Shown: one piece after another, positions 25,911 to 39,887 of the stretch | Position numbering within the stretch: position 1 is the stretch's first letter | Layout: the number at the start of each line of letters is the position of its first letter | DNA from: Pterobdella sp. o SKG-2022 | Taxonomy: Eukaryota; Annelida; Clitellata; Hirudinida; Piscicolidae | Length of the DNA: 64,000 nt | Assembly: GCA_964035795.1 (NCBI GenBank) | Contig: OZ038321.1 | Coordinates: forward strand, 24,000,850-24,064,849 | Direction of reading: 5' to 3' | The notes under the pieces: model-generated | Told to the model about the DNA's origin: nothing | Database searches by the model: none | What the model saw: only the letters and a program-made list of their open reading frames with translations | Made by a program: the position numbers and the translations under genes

Positions 25911-28880
25911 AAAACAAAAAATATTGATAATTTTATTTGCTTCTACCTGTAGCTTCTTTTTCATATTTAATCATTTGATTGAGATGAAAATGCTCCAGCA
26001 ACTTAGTGCAAATGAATTTGATGCTGTGGAATTAATTTTCATTATAACCATTTTCAAAGCTCCACATTTAATACTGATAGCTTCTATTTTCATGTAAAAT
26101 GAATAAAGTTAACATTGAAAAAAATATTTTTGTAACGATGGGGCTTATTCTCATTTTCAATGATGAAACTTGTTTTTTCGCAAAATAACAATATTGATAG
26201 AACACACTGAAGCTTCGAGACAACAAATTTGATAAATTAGATGGCTGATGCTATGTTTTATGATCAACTTGAAGAGATTATAACTATGGGTCCAGCCATG
26301 TGTCAGTCATAGTTTTCCAAAAGATTTTAACTTAGTTGAATTTCATGCTTTTAAAATTCTAAAAAAGTATCGAGATCTTTTTTGGTTTTGGACCTATCAA
26401 TAACAATCTAAGCTATTTTTATTGTAACGTAAAGTTATGAAAAGAGTAGAGCGTATTTAAATTTTTTTGTTTTACATACTTTTGTCGTAAAAAGCCTTTT
26501 ATGCTCTTTCGAAAGGATTTTCGTATTCACATTCATTTCAAGCATTATTGATTGCTTGAATTTAATTCCAAACGTCAATATACGTTTGTTCAAACATCTT
26601 TTGAAAAATCGAAAAAAAAATAAAATTTCAAGTTTCCAATATACAGAATAAATGTGAAAAAAAAAATATTTTTTTTCCAATATTTAAGGTTCTTCAAGAT
26701 CAAGGCTACAATAAACATGGCCCAAGCATTTCTCGAGGCTATTTTCAATAACCTTCATCACGTGCTATAAAGATAATTTTAGAAATAATTTTTAGTTTTG
26801 TTATCTTATAAACTGTATTTTTGTATTTGAAGTGAAAATATTTGGTGAATTGTTGTTTTTATGACATGTACTCGGAATATGGGAAAGAATTAAAAAGCTG
26901 TTAAGACTACTTTCAGTTCAGTCGGCTGCTTTTTGACAAAGTCGTGATTATTTTGAAAGAAGCTATGAAATTTTTGATTAAACAAACAAGTAAATTATTC
27001 AAAAAATTATGAAATATATAAAAATATGATGAAGAGATTCAAAATGAGGTCTTTAATAATCTGCATTAATGAACCAGTGCAAAAAAATAACAAAAAACTA
27101 TACAATTTTTAAGAGTAATTCTACATTTTCCAAAAGCAAAATAGAAAGATCAAAAGGTTTTGTATAAATTTTGACTTTTTTTTGAATTGCCTTGAAAACA
27201 AACTTATATCGTTGTGGGCCCATTAAATTAGATTAAACCCCTTTTTTTCCATAAATTTCTTTACATTTCCGAGTCTTTCAGCCAACAATTTTAATTTAAA
27301 CTCCATGCTTTCCAATGCTTTTTAGTATTTCAAGCAGAGTTTCAAGGTACAAAATCATTCATAACATTTTCAAGTTTTGAAACTCACCAAAAGAACAAGA
27401 AATTTAGAAACTCAATGCTGTTTGAAAAACAGCAATCTGTTACCAGCACGTGTAGTTTTTGAAAATATTTTTAAAAATTTTCCAAAAATCCAAAGTTTTT
27501 CTAACTGATTTATTTTAACGTTTAAATTGTCATTTTACGCTTTAGTGACAGCATGTTTGAATTTTTTTGAACTATTAAGAGTTTTTAATAAGAATATTTT
27601 TTTAAAGAAAGTTTTTTTCTCATTTGCTTATTTGAAACGTGTATTTATAATTAAATTAATATCGTGAACGAGTTAAAGTACACTTCAATAAAGAACCTTC
27701 TCGATACAAAAACCATAAAACAACTTGAAAGTTTGGATAGAAAGTAATTTAAATAGTGTAAAATTATATTCATTGAAATTTTCTAATAGATAAATCTCCA
27801 AAAAACGTATGGAGAGAACCGTATACAGCTAAAATCCCCAATGCGCAATAAATACACATTTTTATTCTCTGTAAAGGTTTTTTTAAAAAATTTAAATTCG
27901 TTCAATAAACTAAAAAAAATTAAAGATGTTTTCAAATTTCTATTGATTTTTATGTATTTTTAATAGGATTGCAGCGAATGATGTCTTTGCAAATGGATTT
28001 AATGCAAATAACAGCCCCAGTTTATTCAAACATAAAACCATATTTAAATACAAATATCTTTACAGAAATTTTTGATATATTTGAAATTTAATATCTAGAT
28101 TAATTTGATGTGTGAACAAAAAAATTTTCATCTTCGCTTGTTTAGGATGTTATAGCATTTTATACCCAAAACCATCCCTATTGTAACCGAGATTATATTA
28201 TATCCAGTAGCTTATCAAAATTAGAAAGATTCATTTTTCTGGATTTATTTGTTTTTTGGAAGAAAATGCATTAAAAAATTAAGTTTTACTGATAAATCTG
28301 TAAGCATTTTTGAAGAGTAGTAATGTTTTCAAAATATTTCGACGAAACTTTGTCATGTTGAAACTTAGGTGAATGAGTTCTCTCTAGCTTGAGATTCTTA
28401 TATTTTATAAATTTTATACTTTTCTTTTGAGATTCTTATATTTTATAAATTTTGAAAATTTACTAAAAAATTTTTTTCAGAATGAATGCGACGCAAATAA
28501 AATGTTGGACATGAGCCAATGAGAAATCTGAAACTTTTCCACAACAGAAGAATTTTTCTGTAATAAATAAATGTTTTTCAACAATTATGTACATAATAAT
28601 ATAAAAATACCTATGTATCTATAATCTCATTTGTTCGTGGAAGATTGTTTGAATTCTGAAAGTTTTAATTGAAGCACTAAAAACTTTTGAGTCTACTAGA
28701 CCATTTATCAAATGCAATGGCAATCACAAGAATGATGGAATATTGCTTACATTATTGTGAATTTGTTCTCATGTGTTTGTTTTATCTGTTTTTATATCGA
28801 AAAAGTTTTATTTATCAAATTCTTTATAATAAAACATTATTTTAAAATTTTTCAAAAGATTATTCTAGTAGAATTCACAC
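18007..28880. other. 11 kb gene-poor AT-rich region
   Basis: No exon, RNA gene or intact mobile element was recognised on either strand. It begins with a degenerate GGT/GGA tract (18015-18120). It contains small TA and ATT runs (23297-23316, 25880-25910) and an 18-bp direct repeat around 23248 and 23315. It would be an SK intron if the upstream exon at 29 kb belongs to that gene. Confidence 0.4.
28389..28453. repeat. Short tandem duplication, period 38 bp
   Basis: The 27-bp block starting TTGAGATTCTTATATTTTAT occurs at 28389 and again at 28427, separated by 11 bp. Confidence 0.85.
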
Positions 28881-29470
28881 CTTCATATAATCAGCTCCAA
28901 TGTCGAAAATGACATCCCTGGCGTTAAAATGTCGAGAAGTGTGGTAGGGAGTGAATGCAGTCACGTAACTTAATCTTCGTTTATCCCAAGTGCTTTCCAC
29001 AGTTTCATTGCGCTTGAAAGCCCGACCCAAAACACTGAGACTGGTTGGACTAGATCTCCGATTTGAGCCAAGACCCGACGAGAGGATGCGGGAGTTGTTG
29101 ATTGATCTGCATGGAGATTCAACCTGTAAGGAGGCTCTTCTGGAGTAAGGGGTGCCGAAAGATGGTACGTCTAAGCGGTTGGAGCTTGATACTTTTATGA
29201 ATGTTTCTACAGCTTTCTCGACTGAATGTCTTCTACCTGGAAATATTTCTCCTGAGAATGATTTTTTTTTGTGGTTGTTAGAGTATGATGCAGAATGGTC
29301 CGATTGGGGAATGTTCAAATAGCAGGTAGATGTGGGAGTTTGTGACGAGAGGAGGGTCAGACTTTTTGAGGAAGAAGTTGGAAGGAGAAAAGAGGATTGG
29401 GAGGTTTCAGATTCATTTTTGAGGCCATCTTTGTGCATGTTTGGAAACATTTTACTACTTTCATTTAATC
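28881..29470 (-). CDS. Long Ser-rich exon, possibly SK N-terminus
   Basis: The largest non-repeat open frame in the left half. Pyrimidine-rich acceptor TTTATTTATAG stands above 29470, and there is an in-frame ATG (MFPNMHKDG) near 29450. The exon ends IGADYMK before a GTGTGA donor. The protein is Ser/Thr-rich and basic, with several Arg-Arg-x-Ser sites (RRASLQ, RRSSPTS, KRRLSY), suggesting a phosphorylated, disordered cytoplasmic region. It has no recognised domain. Exit phase 0 suits the candidate SK exon at 18006, which makes an N-terminal SK exon reasonable but unproven. It could also belong to an unknown gene. Its GC content and lack of stops support real coding. Confidence 0.6.
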
Positions 29471-32031
29471 CTATAAATAAAAACACGAAAATATCTTTCG
29501 AACTCTTCAAAATATTCAAACAAAAATTAGCCTAAATAAAGCGTTTAAAATTCAAGTGAAAAAATTAACAAATTCAAGGTAAAATTATACTAAATCGTTC
29601 TCTTTCTCAAAGTGAATTGACAAAAAATTTGCCTAAAATACGCTATTTATATTACTTTATATTTTGAATATTTCAAACGACTTTTTTCATTGTTTGGCTG
29701 CGTTCTATATAGAAGTAGGATCACAAGGAAAGACTGCTCTCTCTTCTCTTCCCCCCTTCCTCTTCCCTATCTTACTTCCTATTCTATTTCAATAATGAGC
29801 ATTTGTTTTTTTATTGTCAATATTAATATAACTCTACATACTTTGTTTTTCAACGTTTATTTATGTTCTGCTACGATTAATTAAGCTTAAGCTTTTTCAA
29901 TATTCAAAAAAAAATTTTTTTTAAAGTAACTTGTGAGCATTGATTTTTTCTATTACTGTTGCTCTTATATTTTATTATTTCCAGTATGTATAAATTTCCT
30001 ATATTTTATTATCATTTCCACAAACTTAGTGGTCACTTTTAGTTGGTTTTTCTTATTTTTTGTTTCAGGCATCACTCAATTTTTCTCTCCTTCCTTCTTT
30101 GTTTTCAAGTTTAGGACACGTTTTATTTATTCATGTAGTGTATAATTCCATGAAACGTCTTCAATTTCAAAGAAACTCCAATTTCTCCAAAAAACTGTTT
30201 CGAAAAATGTTCAACTTTAATAACACTATTAAATTTAATAGAAAATTGTTTCAGACCACGCAAAAAAACATGAAGACTGGGTTTCTAATGAGATCGGTAA
30301 ACAGGGCTTAGAAAAATGTTGGAAAAATAAGTTTGAGTTTTTATTTGTTAAATACATTTGGAACATTTGTCATGCTACAAAAACTTTGGTTTTTTCTGGA
30401 AAATAATATTTTTAGAGTGGTAAAAACAAAAGGTACAGATAACAGACTTCGAAAAAAAAACTTCACTTGTTAATGATGTTTCGCATTCAATAAATCTATA
30501 AAAAAAAACAATTTATCTATTCATAACTTAAATATTAAAACATGAATATAAATTTAACTTTTCACTTGCCTATTTCCATAAATATATTGAATTTATTTAA
30601 AACTTCATAATGGTTCGATAGTTTTTTATTTTTTTATGGAGAAGGTTTTTCCATTTTTCATATATTTTATTCAGATTCCTCTAGAGTCTATATTCGGTGA
30701 TCTATGATGTTCACAAACTGATTAATAATCATTATTGGGGTGTTGAAAAATTTTACGTCGGTTAAAAACATATTTGTTTTAAAAACGAAAATAAATGACT
30801 TTGAACTCATAAAAATTGAATATAATTCACTCCAAACTATTTAGCAATCTTGATGCTCCATAACTCTAATCATCAATGTGACAATTATATAAACATAGTT
30901 GCATCCGATGTTCTTGTGTTATGATAAGGCTGAACTTATTCAAAATTACATCTATTTTGTTGCCAAAGCTGAATGTTTAAAAACTTTCTAAAATTAAAAA
31001 GAAATTCCCAAACAAATTTTGATCAAAAATACTTTGATTTTTAAAAAAATCTATGAAACTCATGTACTAATTCTTAAACAGGCATAATTTTTTATTGCGT
31101 TTGGTGTGTGATCTTGTCATAAGGCCTTACTAGTAATTGCTGATACTTGATGTATACTCAAAAATGGAGGACGGTGAAATAGAAAACGTAGATAACTATA
31201 TATTAGTTGAGAATGAAAATCAATGAAAAATTAATTAAAATTAAATTGAGTTATTAAAGCTAGTTATATATTCATTCAACTTGTATTCTCAAACGATATT
31301 TTTCAAGCAAATCTGGATCTTTTTCTTCAGTTCTTTTCATTCTCATTTATTTCATTTTTTCCATGAAGTGCTTTTTAATGGGGTTTCCTAAGCTAAAGTG
31401 TTCACTTGAAGTATGAGATTGTGTAGTTCCTATTGTTTATTAAATATAATATTTATTTAGTTTGTTTTTTGAAATAAACCATTTTATATGAACTTGTATT
31501 GACTACTAAAAATTTACAAAACCAACTTTTAAACTCTAGTTTCAATTCAGAATAAACTCAAAAAAATTTGTTCAAAATTCAAAAACTGTGGTTTAAAAGG
31601 ATTTTGTACCAACCCTAATACTGCTAAGTTTCTTCTTGTATAACTGACTAGCTATTATTTTTTATAACTCCAAACGCGATTGATTGTGTTCTACCTGTTT
31701 CATATCTCCAGCATTTATTCACAATCTATAATATTATTTGCTGTTTCTACTTTTTAAATGACGACATTATTTTAGAATTTTTTAAAATTAACTGTAAAAC
31801 AAATGAAACATTGGAGTGCATTTCTGGAATCTTCTTGAAACTTAAAAAAATTATTTTTTAAAATATATTCAAATGAAATATTGATTTTAATTTTCCATTC
31901 AAAACTCTGGGTGATTTTAAAACTTCAAACATAAATTAATAATAACAAGAATAATATAAAAAAAATGTATATATAAACAAAAAGCTTTGTACTTAATATA
32001 AATTAATTGTGTTTTTAAATATACTTGTTAA
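29471..32031. other. AT-rich stretch, nothing recognised
   Basis: A pyrimidine-rich patch at 29735-29790 and Phe/Leu-rich plus-strand frames (29933-30311) look compositional. No domain was seen. Confidence 0.4.
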
Positions 32032-32075
32032 TTTATATAGTGCCAAAAACCCTCAGCTGCTTGGCGCTATATAAA
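32032..32075. repeat. Hairpin-forming TTTATATAGTGCCAA inverted repeat
   Basis: Arms at 32032-32046 and 32061-32075 pair at 14 of 15 positions around a 14-nt loop. The right arm and the following TATATAAATTGC resemble the GCGCTWTATAAAT motif at the end of the local SINEs and of some LINE/SINE 3' tails, so this may be a mobile-element end. Confidence 0.6.
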
Positions 32076-35000
32076 TTGCTAATATTAGTGCTGTTATTAA
32101 TTCATGCTCAAAATTTCATAGTTCCAAACAGTATTGTTTTATATAATAAGAACTAAGGTGCTTGGTTTAATATTCAAAGCTGCAGAAAATTTTATCATTT
32201 AGGAATTACTTGGGTCTATCTATTTATTTTTCAAACTTATTCCAATTAATCTAATTTCTATTATTATATTTCAAGCCTACTACTGCCAACCCTAGCAACT
32301 TGGTTATGTAAAGTAGTTTAATCTAATAAGATTAAGTTTTTTCAAGTACTTTTTGTTTTATGTTTTTTTTCCTAATTTTTTATCATCTTCTAGTTATTAA
32401 TATGTTCTCTAGTATTACCAAGCCATTTAGCAACTTATATACTAGTGCAAAACTAGGAGCTGTTAAAAATATGAATCGTGTTTTGTTAGTATTGAAGATG
32501 GCGATAATACTCATTAGTGTAAAATCAATGGAATGCTTTGAGAAATCACTGGATCGCAGGCGAAGAGTGGGATTGTTTTTATGAGAGAAGTATCAGTTTT
32601 TATGGGTTTTTTGATGGATTGTAAGTGATTAACAAAAATGTATCTTGAGGAAACAATGCAAATTATTTGTTTATTTCTATGCTTATAGATACAACTTTAA
32701 AAGTTAAAACTTGATGTTGTACGGTTTACAAGCAAATAAATTTTATCTCATACAATTGAAACCATTCAATAAAACAACAACTTGATTACTTTATATAAAT
32801 TTGAGAAATTGGAGGATTTTAATTGGTTAAGGACCCATCAAGCTTTTGGGAGAGAGCTTTGTTAATTAAGATTCAAGCTATTATGAAAAGGGGTGCAATC
32901 AGGCAATATACTCATTTAGTTTATTGAAAGTGTATGCTTCTTTTGTTGCTAATTAGTTTTGAGAGGTTTCCCAATATGATGATTTTTCCATTAGTAAACG
33001 TGGGGTTAAGAAACTATTAGTGTTGATATTCAACTTAAAAACCCTGTGTTCAGAGTTGATTGAACTTCACAATGTTTTGCGGATTAGATTGAGTGTGTAA
33101 ATTGTGAACATTTTAAATTTTTAGAAAATGATAGAGTTAAAGATTTTGTTTTAAAGCGAAATTATCGAAAACCACCATTTTCAAATTAAAATGAAAAAAT
33201 ATAAATATAAAGTAATGTCAAATTTTTCAATTTTTTTTCACATTTTAGTTTTTTACGTTTTCTAAGCTAACTTATTTCTATAAAACTTCAAATAGTTATA
33301 AAAAAATTCAATTTAACTATTTAAAAAGACGAAAAGCTCCAAGAAAATCAAACATTCAAGACTCAAACCTCTTTATAAACGCTAACAATAAGGATTTTTC
33401 ACTTGCAAATAAAAGTTTTTAATGCATTATTCTATTGAAATTTAGTTGAAATGAAACCGCTGGAAAAATTTCCAATCTTTTTCTTCATATATTCTTATTT
33501 TTATAAACATTTTATATCTAATTTAATTCATATCTATTTTATATAAAATTTAATTATAAAAATGCTAGTTTGAAAAATTCGTATTTAAATTAATATATTT
33601 CTCATATTAAATGTGTTTCAAATATATTTTAAAATACTTTTCTTTTTACTTTTTTTAAAGTTCCATTATATTTTATTATGTTTGGGTACCACACCTCTTC
33701 TTTTTATGATAATTATTGAAAGTTTTTCACCATTAACTATTATATTTAAACTGAATTTCCTCCATGATGATAATTATTTTTTATTAATAACTACCCCAAC
33801 TGTTTATTTATTTAAATTGATAACACAGATGGAAAAACCACTAGACATCAGTCTGTAAGAGAAGCAGCATATATACACATCTCTAATGAAATGGCATGTG
33901 AGCTTTGAGTTGAGGGGGAGGCGGAGGAATCAATCGGCAATGATATATGGGTGTCCAGCCTATCAACATGAAGTTTATTGTTTCAATGCAATACTGTTCA
34001 ATATGGGGTTTAAAATATGAAAAATTCTGCAAAAATATTGAAATTTCAATACTACGAATATTGAGATAAAGTTGATAAAATGTTATTAGATTTTCATAAT
34101 AGAATATGAGATTACTATAAGATCACGGTTGTTATTATGAAGATTAAATAAAAAAAAGGCTTTTAGGGCAATACTTTTCTTTATATGGAGATACATTGTT
34201 TCTACTTAGTAAAAAAATGATAATAATAGAAGGTTGATAAAAGGTATTTGAAAATGTTAAACTGCTAACGAAAAGCTTCGTACTTTATAGTAAAGACTAT
34301 AAGTGTTGAAAAATTTTGTTACCAGCAGGGTTATTATGGGGAGAAATATTAACTAAAAAGGAAATATAATAGTGAGCTTCATAATAAAGAAGTTACGTCC
34401 ATTTTAAAGCAGTCTTTGACATAGTAGCATAAATATTATAATTGTTATATTATTATGATAATAAAATTTATGGTTGTGATAAAAAAATCTAAAAAAGTTT
34501 TTGAATATTGGAGATTTTTTTTATAGTGTACGAAGCTTTACGTTATAAGTCAAAATTTTTGAATTTATGACTTGCTTGAAGAATTCAAAACAACAATAAA
34601 AGTTTGGATCTATCTAAAATAAAGAGCAACAGAAAATTTTTTTCAGCGTAAAGATATATTTCATATTATAAAAAACGAATTGTATGAAATTCTTTAATAA
34701 ATATCAAAGACTTCTTTTCAGATTATTTTGTTATCGATAGTGCTACACTCATAGAATTACAAATTTCAATCAATGTAGTTAGCGTACATAAAGTATTTAT
34801 AAATTCCGGTACTAACTCTTCCATCATAAGCCTTAAGATCCATGTTTTCTTTTTTTGAATAGGTGTATGAAAAAGCTTTAAAAAGCAAATAAAAGATGGC
34901 TCTATGTTTCATGCTTTAATTATTTACGGAGCTCACTAGGGTAAGGTCCGTTTGGTGCATGCAAGATTTCTGATTTTTTACTTTAAGAACCATTTTTGAA

Positions 35001-36609
35001 CTTAACTTTTATTTTGTTTTTAATAATTTTTCATTGAGCTAGTGTTGCTTTTCAGTAAATTTGTTTTGTTTGAATATTTGTACAAGGACTTAGTTTTAAC
35101 TATCAATCATGCCAAGCATAAATAGCTTTTGAGTAATCATATATTATTTTTATTTGCTTTTTAAAAGCTAATGAATAAAAAGCACCCTCGTATGTTTCAC
35201 AAAAGCCTGATTGTTTTCCCATAAGGAGTAATTATAAAATCCATAAGGTTTGACATGTTGACAATTCTAAAAGTTTTAAAACATCTTCTCTTTGTTTGAA
35301 TTAGAATTTCATTTTTACTTTTCATGGCTTAAAAACAAAGAAGAAAACAATTTAATATAAAAACTGAAAATGCATTCGAGTGATATTCAAGAATGAGACG
35401 TAGTATATTTTTTTAAGCGTTTTGTAAAATGTAGTCCAGTATTTCACGCGTCAGTTCAACGAAATAAATATTTTTAAACTATTTTTTTACTACTAAAACT
35501 TTTTCGAATAAAATCTGAGCTTAAAAAATTTGATCTGAGTAATTTTTTTTCAAAAATGAAATTTTTCCATCATGGAAAATACAATTGCTTTTTTGAATTT
35601 CATATTCAGTCTGAATTTAAGCTCTATAAAGCCTTCAGCAAAATAAGTAGTTAACATTTAAATTAACTTTCAAATATCTTTTAATTTTAAATTTTCAAAT
35701 GAGTTTCAAACACTATCAAAACCTCAAAAAATCATCGTTTGAAATATCCACATTAGCCTCGCTGACTCTGGAGCTGGGTGAATATAATGCGCATAATGTA
35801 GCCTACCAACAACCTAGAGTTTAAATGCCAAGATGATTTATCATGGCGTCATCAAGTCTTGATCCCACACCTCTCACGTTTGGTCGTTTATCATAATTTT
35901 CATCATCATCACAACTTTTTAACATTATTCACTTTCTATTTTCATTTTTGAAGGTTTTCATCTTGTTTAAAGTTATTGTGCGTATCATCTATGCTTCTAA
36001 TGTCACATGGTCGTAGTGTATCGATTGTTTCAATGTTTGATTTTGTAACTGTATTGAGGATAATATTTCATTCAAATTGATTTGAACTGAAGCATCCAAA
36101 AGACATTTGCTAAAAACTTCAATATAAAAGCGTATTAATAAATAATTTTCATTTTCAATTCATATTCTATTTGGTTATGTAATTTTTCAATCATTGTTAC
36201 GTGCCAAAGCGAAAGAGTACTAGGAAAATGAATTTATGGTTCTTACGCTGTTTTACCTTTGAATGGCTCAAACGCTAAGATGTAAAAGCTAGATATCGAT
36301 ATTTTAATTAATAGCCCATACGATTGGCATTTTCGTGCTTATGACATCATTAGAAGAGCTTGTTTATTTATTAATGAACCACTATAAAACCTTTTTTGCA
36401 GCATTCACTAATGCCCCATAAAAATAATAGCTGTTTCATTTTTTACAAACTAGATATAAAATTCTATCTTACTGCAAGAAGTATTTTCAAAAACTTCTTT
36501 ATTTTTTCATGAACAATGAATAAAAACTGGAATTGAAGCACAAAAACATAAAACAGTAATATATAAAAAGTGAAATAAAAATAAACAAATAAATAATTAT
36601 GATGTATCT
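32076..36609. other. AT-rich intergenic stretch
   Basis: No exon could be assigned. Two small GC-richer pockets (33858-33962 and 35757-35880) stand out but have no recognised product. Confidence 0.4.
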
Positions 36610-39600
36610 TTAACGTTCGTCCTTCTTTGATTTGCTACTGTGTTCATGTTTCTTCTTTTTTCCATCATCAAATCCTTCATCATCACTGCTACTAAGTCTT
36701 CTTCTCTTTCCTTCCTTCTCTCTTTCTCTCCTTTTGTGGTGTCTATTCATCTTTTTAACGCTATCTTCGCTTTCACTCGCAGTTTCGTGTCTTTTCTTTT
36801 TTTTGGAGTCTTTATCTTTCTTGTGTTTGTGACTTTCTGTTGAAATGTGCAGTTTCATATAAGGTACTAGCTGTGAACAACTATTCGCGTATGAAATTTT
36901 ATTTATGTAATTATATTAAATCTGAGTATGTACTAAAAAAATTTACATTTAATTGTTACATCAAAATCAAAACAGCTATGTCTGATGATAGTGATTTGAA
37001 CTTCAAGACTCTCTTCTATTTAATACGAACATTAAATCATTGTCATTAAGAATTACTTCCATTTCTTTTCTAATTCATACGAGCATGTACAATTTAAATT
37101 ACTAACTTTTTTTATTTTCAGACTTTTCCTTTAACTTCCTGCATTTTGAATTATAATGAAAAGTGAAATTGAAAAATGTAGAAACTAATTAATAAATTCT
37201 ATAAAAATTTTTCAAATTATTACTTTCAGAAAAATATTTTAAATTTAAATATGAATAAAATAATTTATATAAAAAACACTAATTTATATAAGAATGAAAA
37301 TAATTAATGAAACGATAAACGTATTAGTTGAAGTTTGAACCGAAAATCATAAATAATATTGAATAAAGCCCTCGGGTTATCTGGATTTTTGCACTGATAT
37401 AACAGTATATGTGAGCCATGATTATGAATCGAGATTAACTTTTTTAGAAATTCTGAAGTAAAAATTGTATAGAAACGTTTAAGGAACTTAAGACTATACA
37501 ACAAAAGTTTTAAGAAAAAGCTAAACGGGTAATCTGAATTTTATGTGAAATCATTGAAAATCCTATATTGAAATGTAAACATTTTTTTAAATAAGTTAAC
37601 AAGGATTACCTAAAATTTTTGCTTCAATCTACAAAATTAACAATTTCGAAATATTTTGTTGATGATAGATGGCGACAAACAATCTAACTTCTCGACAAAA
37701 AATATTACCTTTTTTTTCAAAAGCGTTTTCCAACTTTGAACTTTAAATACTTATTACTTTGTAGAAATAAACTTTTGAAAAAAGATTGAATTTTCAATTT
37801 TTAAGGTTTTGCATTCATTTGAATATTTTATCGAAATTACTGATTCAGAATAATTTTGGTGTAAACATAAACCGAAAAATAAAAAAATCCCCGTGAAATT
37901 CGTTTAAACTATTGATTTTCGGTAAATTGGAAGTCAACTTTGATTTTAATAAATGAAATTTATGCCAGTTTAAAATAATAATACAAATTTATATCATAGA
38001 AGAATACAAGGAATAAATAACGTATAAAACATTAAAGATTTTCAATGTATTGAGCATTACAATTAACAAGAACCAACTTGAAGAGCTTTTCTTTTTGGGC
38101 TGACGTCAAATTCTTCATGAAGGCAGCCATGTCATCTTCTTCCTCTTCATCTTTATTTTTAACCACTGATGAACCAGCTGGAAAATTTTAGTATAAGTAA
38201 TAAAACTATTCTATATTATTTGAAACGTGTGTTTTAGTATATAAAGTTGTAAAAATGTTAACCAAGCTTCTACTACTAATACCACATTGCCAACTACTAC
38301 TACTACTACCACAACAATAACTACTACAAAAAACACTAACGCAGTGGAGGCTCCATGGTGCAAGCAACATTATAGAGGGGGCAGATGCTGTCTGTGTGCA
38401 TGTGGCCCCATTTGCGGCATTTCATACACCTCACATTACGCACCTGAGTGTAGTTGAAAGATGAAGCAAGTAATATTCAACATATAACATCAATTATTAA
38501 AACAACATAATCACTAATAATGATATCATGGGCAGTGTTGTGTTTATGAACTCTTGGAACCTGAGTTAAACATATGATTTTTAGGCATATAAGAGAATTC
38601 TGACATCAAAATTTAAAGCAAAAAGAGGAAATTAATAGAAAATAGATATTTCAATAAAAAAAATAAACACTCTTTAAACAATAATATGAACATAAAAATA
38701 AATAATATACCTGTCAATAAACCAAATACATTTTTCGATCACTAAAACAAGACTTGTCAAATGAGCCATAATGCAAAAAAACGATGAAACACCCACCTCG
38801 ATACCGAAGGGCTGGTCGACAATGGTCTGATCATCCTTGGCGTAAGCTTCTCGAGGTGCATTGTACTTTCTCTGCCACTCAAACTTGTACTCCTTGTCAT
38901 CATTGTTCTCTTCAGATTTGTCCACAGCTCCTGGAGGAGGGTCATACATAAAACTTAAGCCCACCTTGGCTTTCTCATCTCCTAATAAGATTCTGTTGGG
39001 TGATTTTTGAGAGTTTCAGTTGGTTTTATGTTGTTGTTGATTGATTCAAAGTCTATTTTTTCATGATATATGGTAGTAAATTATGGTATGTGATCCTTAA
39101 GTTTGTGATTATGTTTCAAACCTAGTTTGAGTTTATACTATAGATGATAATGTTGTTGATAGTATCAATTTTTTTATTAATGTTTTTAAACTACTTATTT
39201 TCATTTCATTTATTATGAATATTGAACATACCTAATAAAGTTAATTAATTAAAAAAATTATTCATATTTTAACTTTTCCTCAACTCTTTATCAGACTATA
39301 TACCTCATAACTTCAAATTAAGACACTAAATTTTTCAAAACTCTCTGTTCAATATTAATCATATACAAAAGGTTGTCTAGTGCTTGAATTGTGGCATGAT
39401 ATATTATAATAGATATATTAATAATAAACTGAAGAAAGTTAACTAAACATAAAAAATTTTTAAAAAATTGAGTTAAAAATGATGACCTTTGTGAGACAAC
39501 TTCCTGCTCTCTCTTGTACTGGTTCATCAGTTCCTCCTGCTTTTTTTGCTCAAATTCTGTTTTTTGCTGAGCCATCCATACCTTTTGAGAATTGAGAAAA

Positions 39601-39887
39601 GATTTTGTATGTTAATCTTTTAGCACTAGAGAAATTTCGAAGATATGAAATAAACTGAAGGTTTGTTATAAAAATTATTAGTAGAAAAAATTTTATTTTA
39701 AAATTTGAAAAATAATTAACAATTTAAAAAATCTTTTCGTGTTTTCATTAATTATACAAGTTGAATGACTAAAAATTAAAAAATTAGTTTAAAAATAATA
39801 TAACGAAGTTTATACCCGTTTTATATTGTCTTTATTTCCTGGATGAAAAAACTTTTTACACATATAGTTATTATAACCTTTCCCCAT
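36610..39887 (-). CDS. CIR1: CIR1, corepressor interacting with RBPJ (complete, six exons)
   Basis: Exons are 39887-39816, 39581-39487, 38992-38797, 38443-38341, 38177-38078 and 36832-36610, giving 263 codons with stop. The protein starts [19 protein letters not shown]. It continues with [18 protein letters not shown], then [39 protein letters not shown] and the zinc knuckle [18 protein letters not shown] (C-x2-C-x4-H-x6-C). These blocks appear in the same order in human CIR1 (MGKSFANFMCKKDFHP, GLNFMYEAPPGA, RNVRCIKCHKWGHVNTD). An acidic segment ([23 protein letters not shown]) and a Lys/Arg/Ser-rich tail follow. CIR1 is a nuclear protein linking RBPJ/CBF1 to histone-deacetylase corepressors and to splicing factors. 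The tail is shorter than the human one (about 450 aa overall). The last junction is the least certain: phase requires acceptor AAAG at 36833 rather than the nearby CAG. An AATAAA lies about 110 nt past the stop. Confidence 0.93.
38265..38335. repeat. Imperfect (ACT)n tract in a CIR1 intron
   Basis: CTACTACTAATACC-type triplets lie just downstream of the donor of the zinc-knuckle exon. Confidence 0.75.

Noticed and set aside
29690..30311. Series of plus-strand Phe/Ser-rich ORFs
   Set aside because: They are composition-driven, have no domain or splice context, and overlap in several frames.
36632..36843. Plus-strand Leu/Phe/Ser-rich ORFs
   Set aside because: They are antisense shadows of the Lys/Arg-rich last exon of CIR1.
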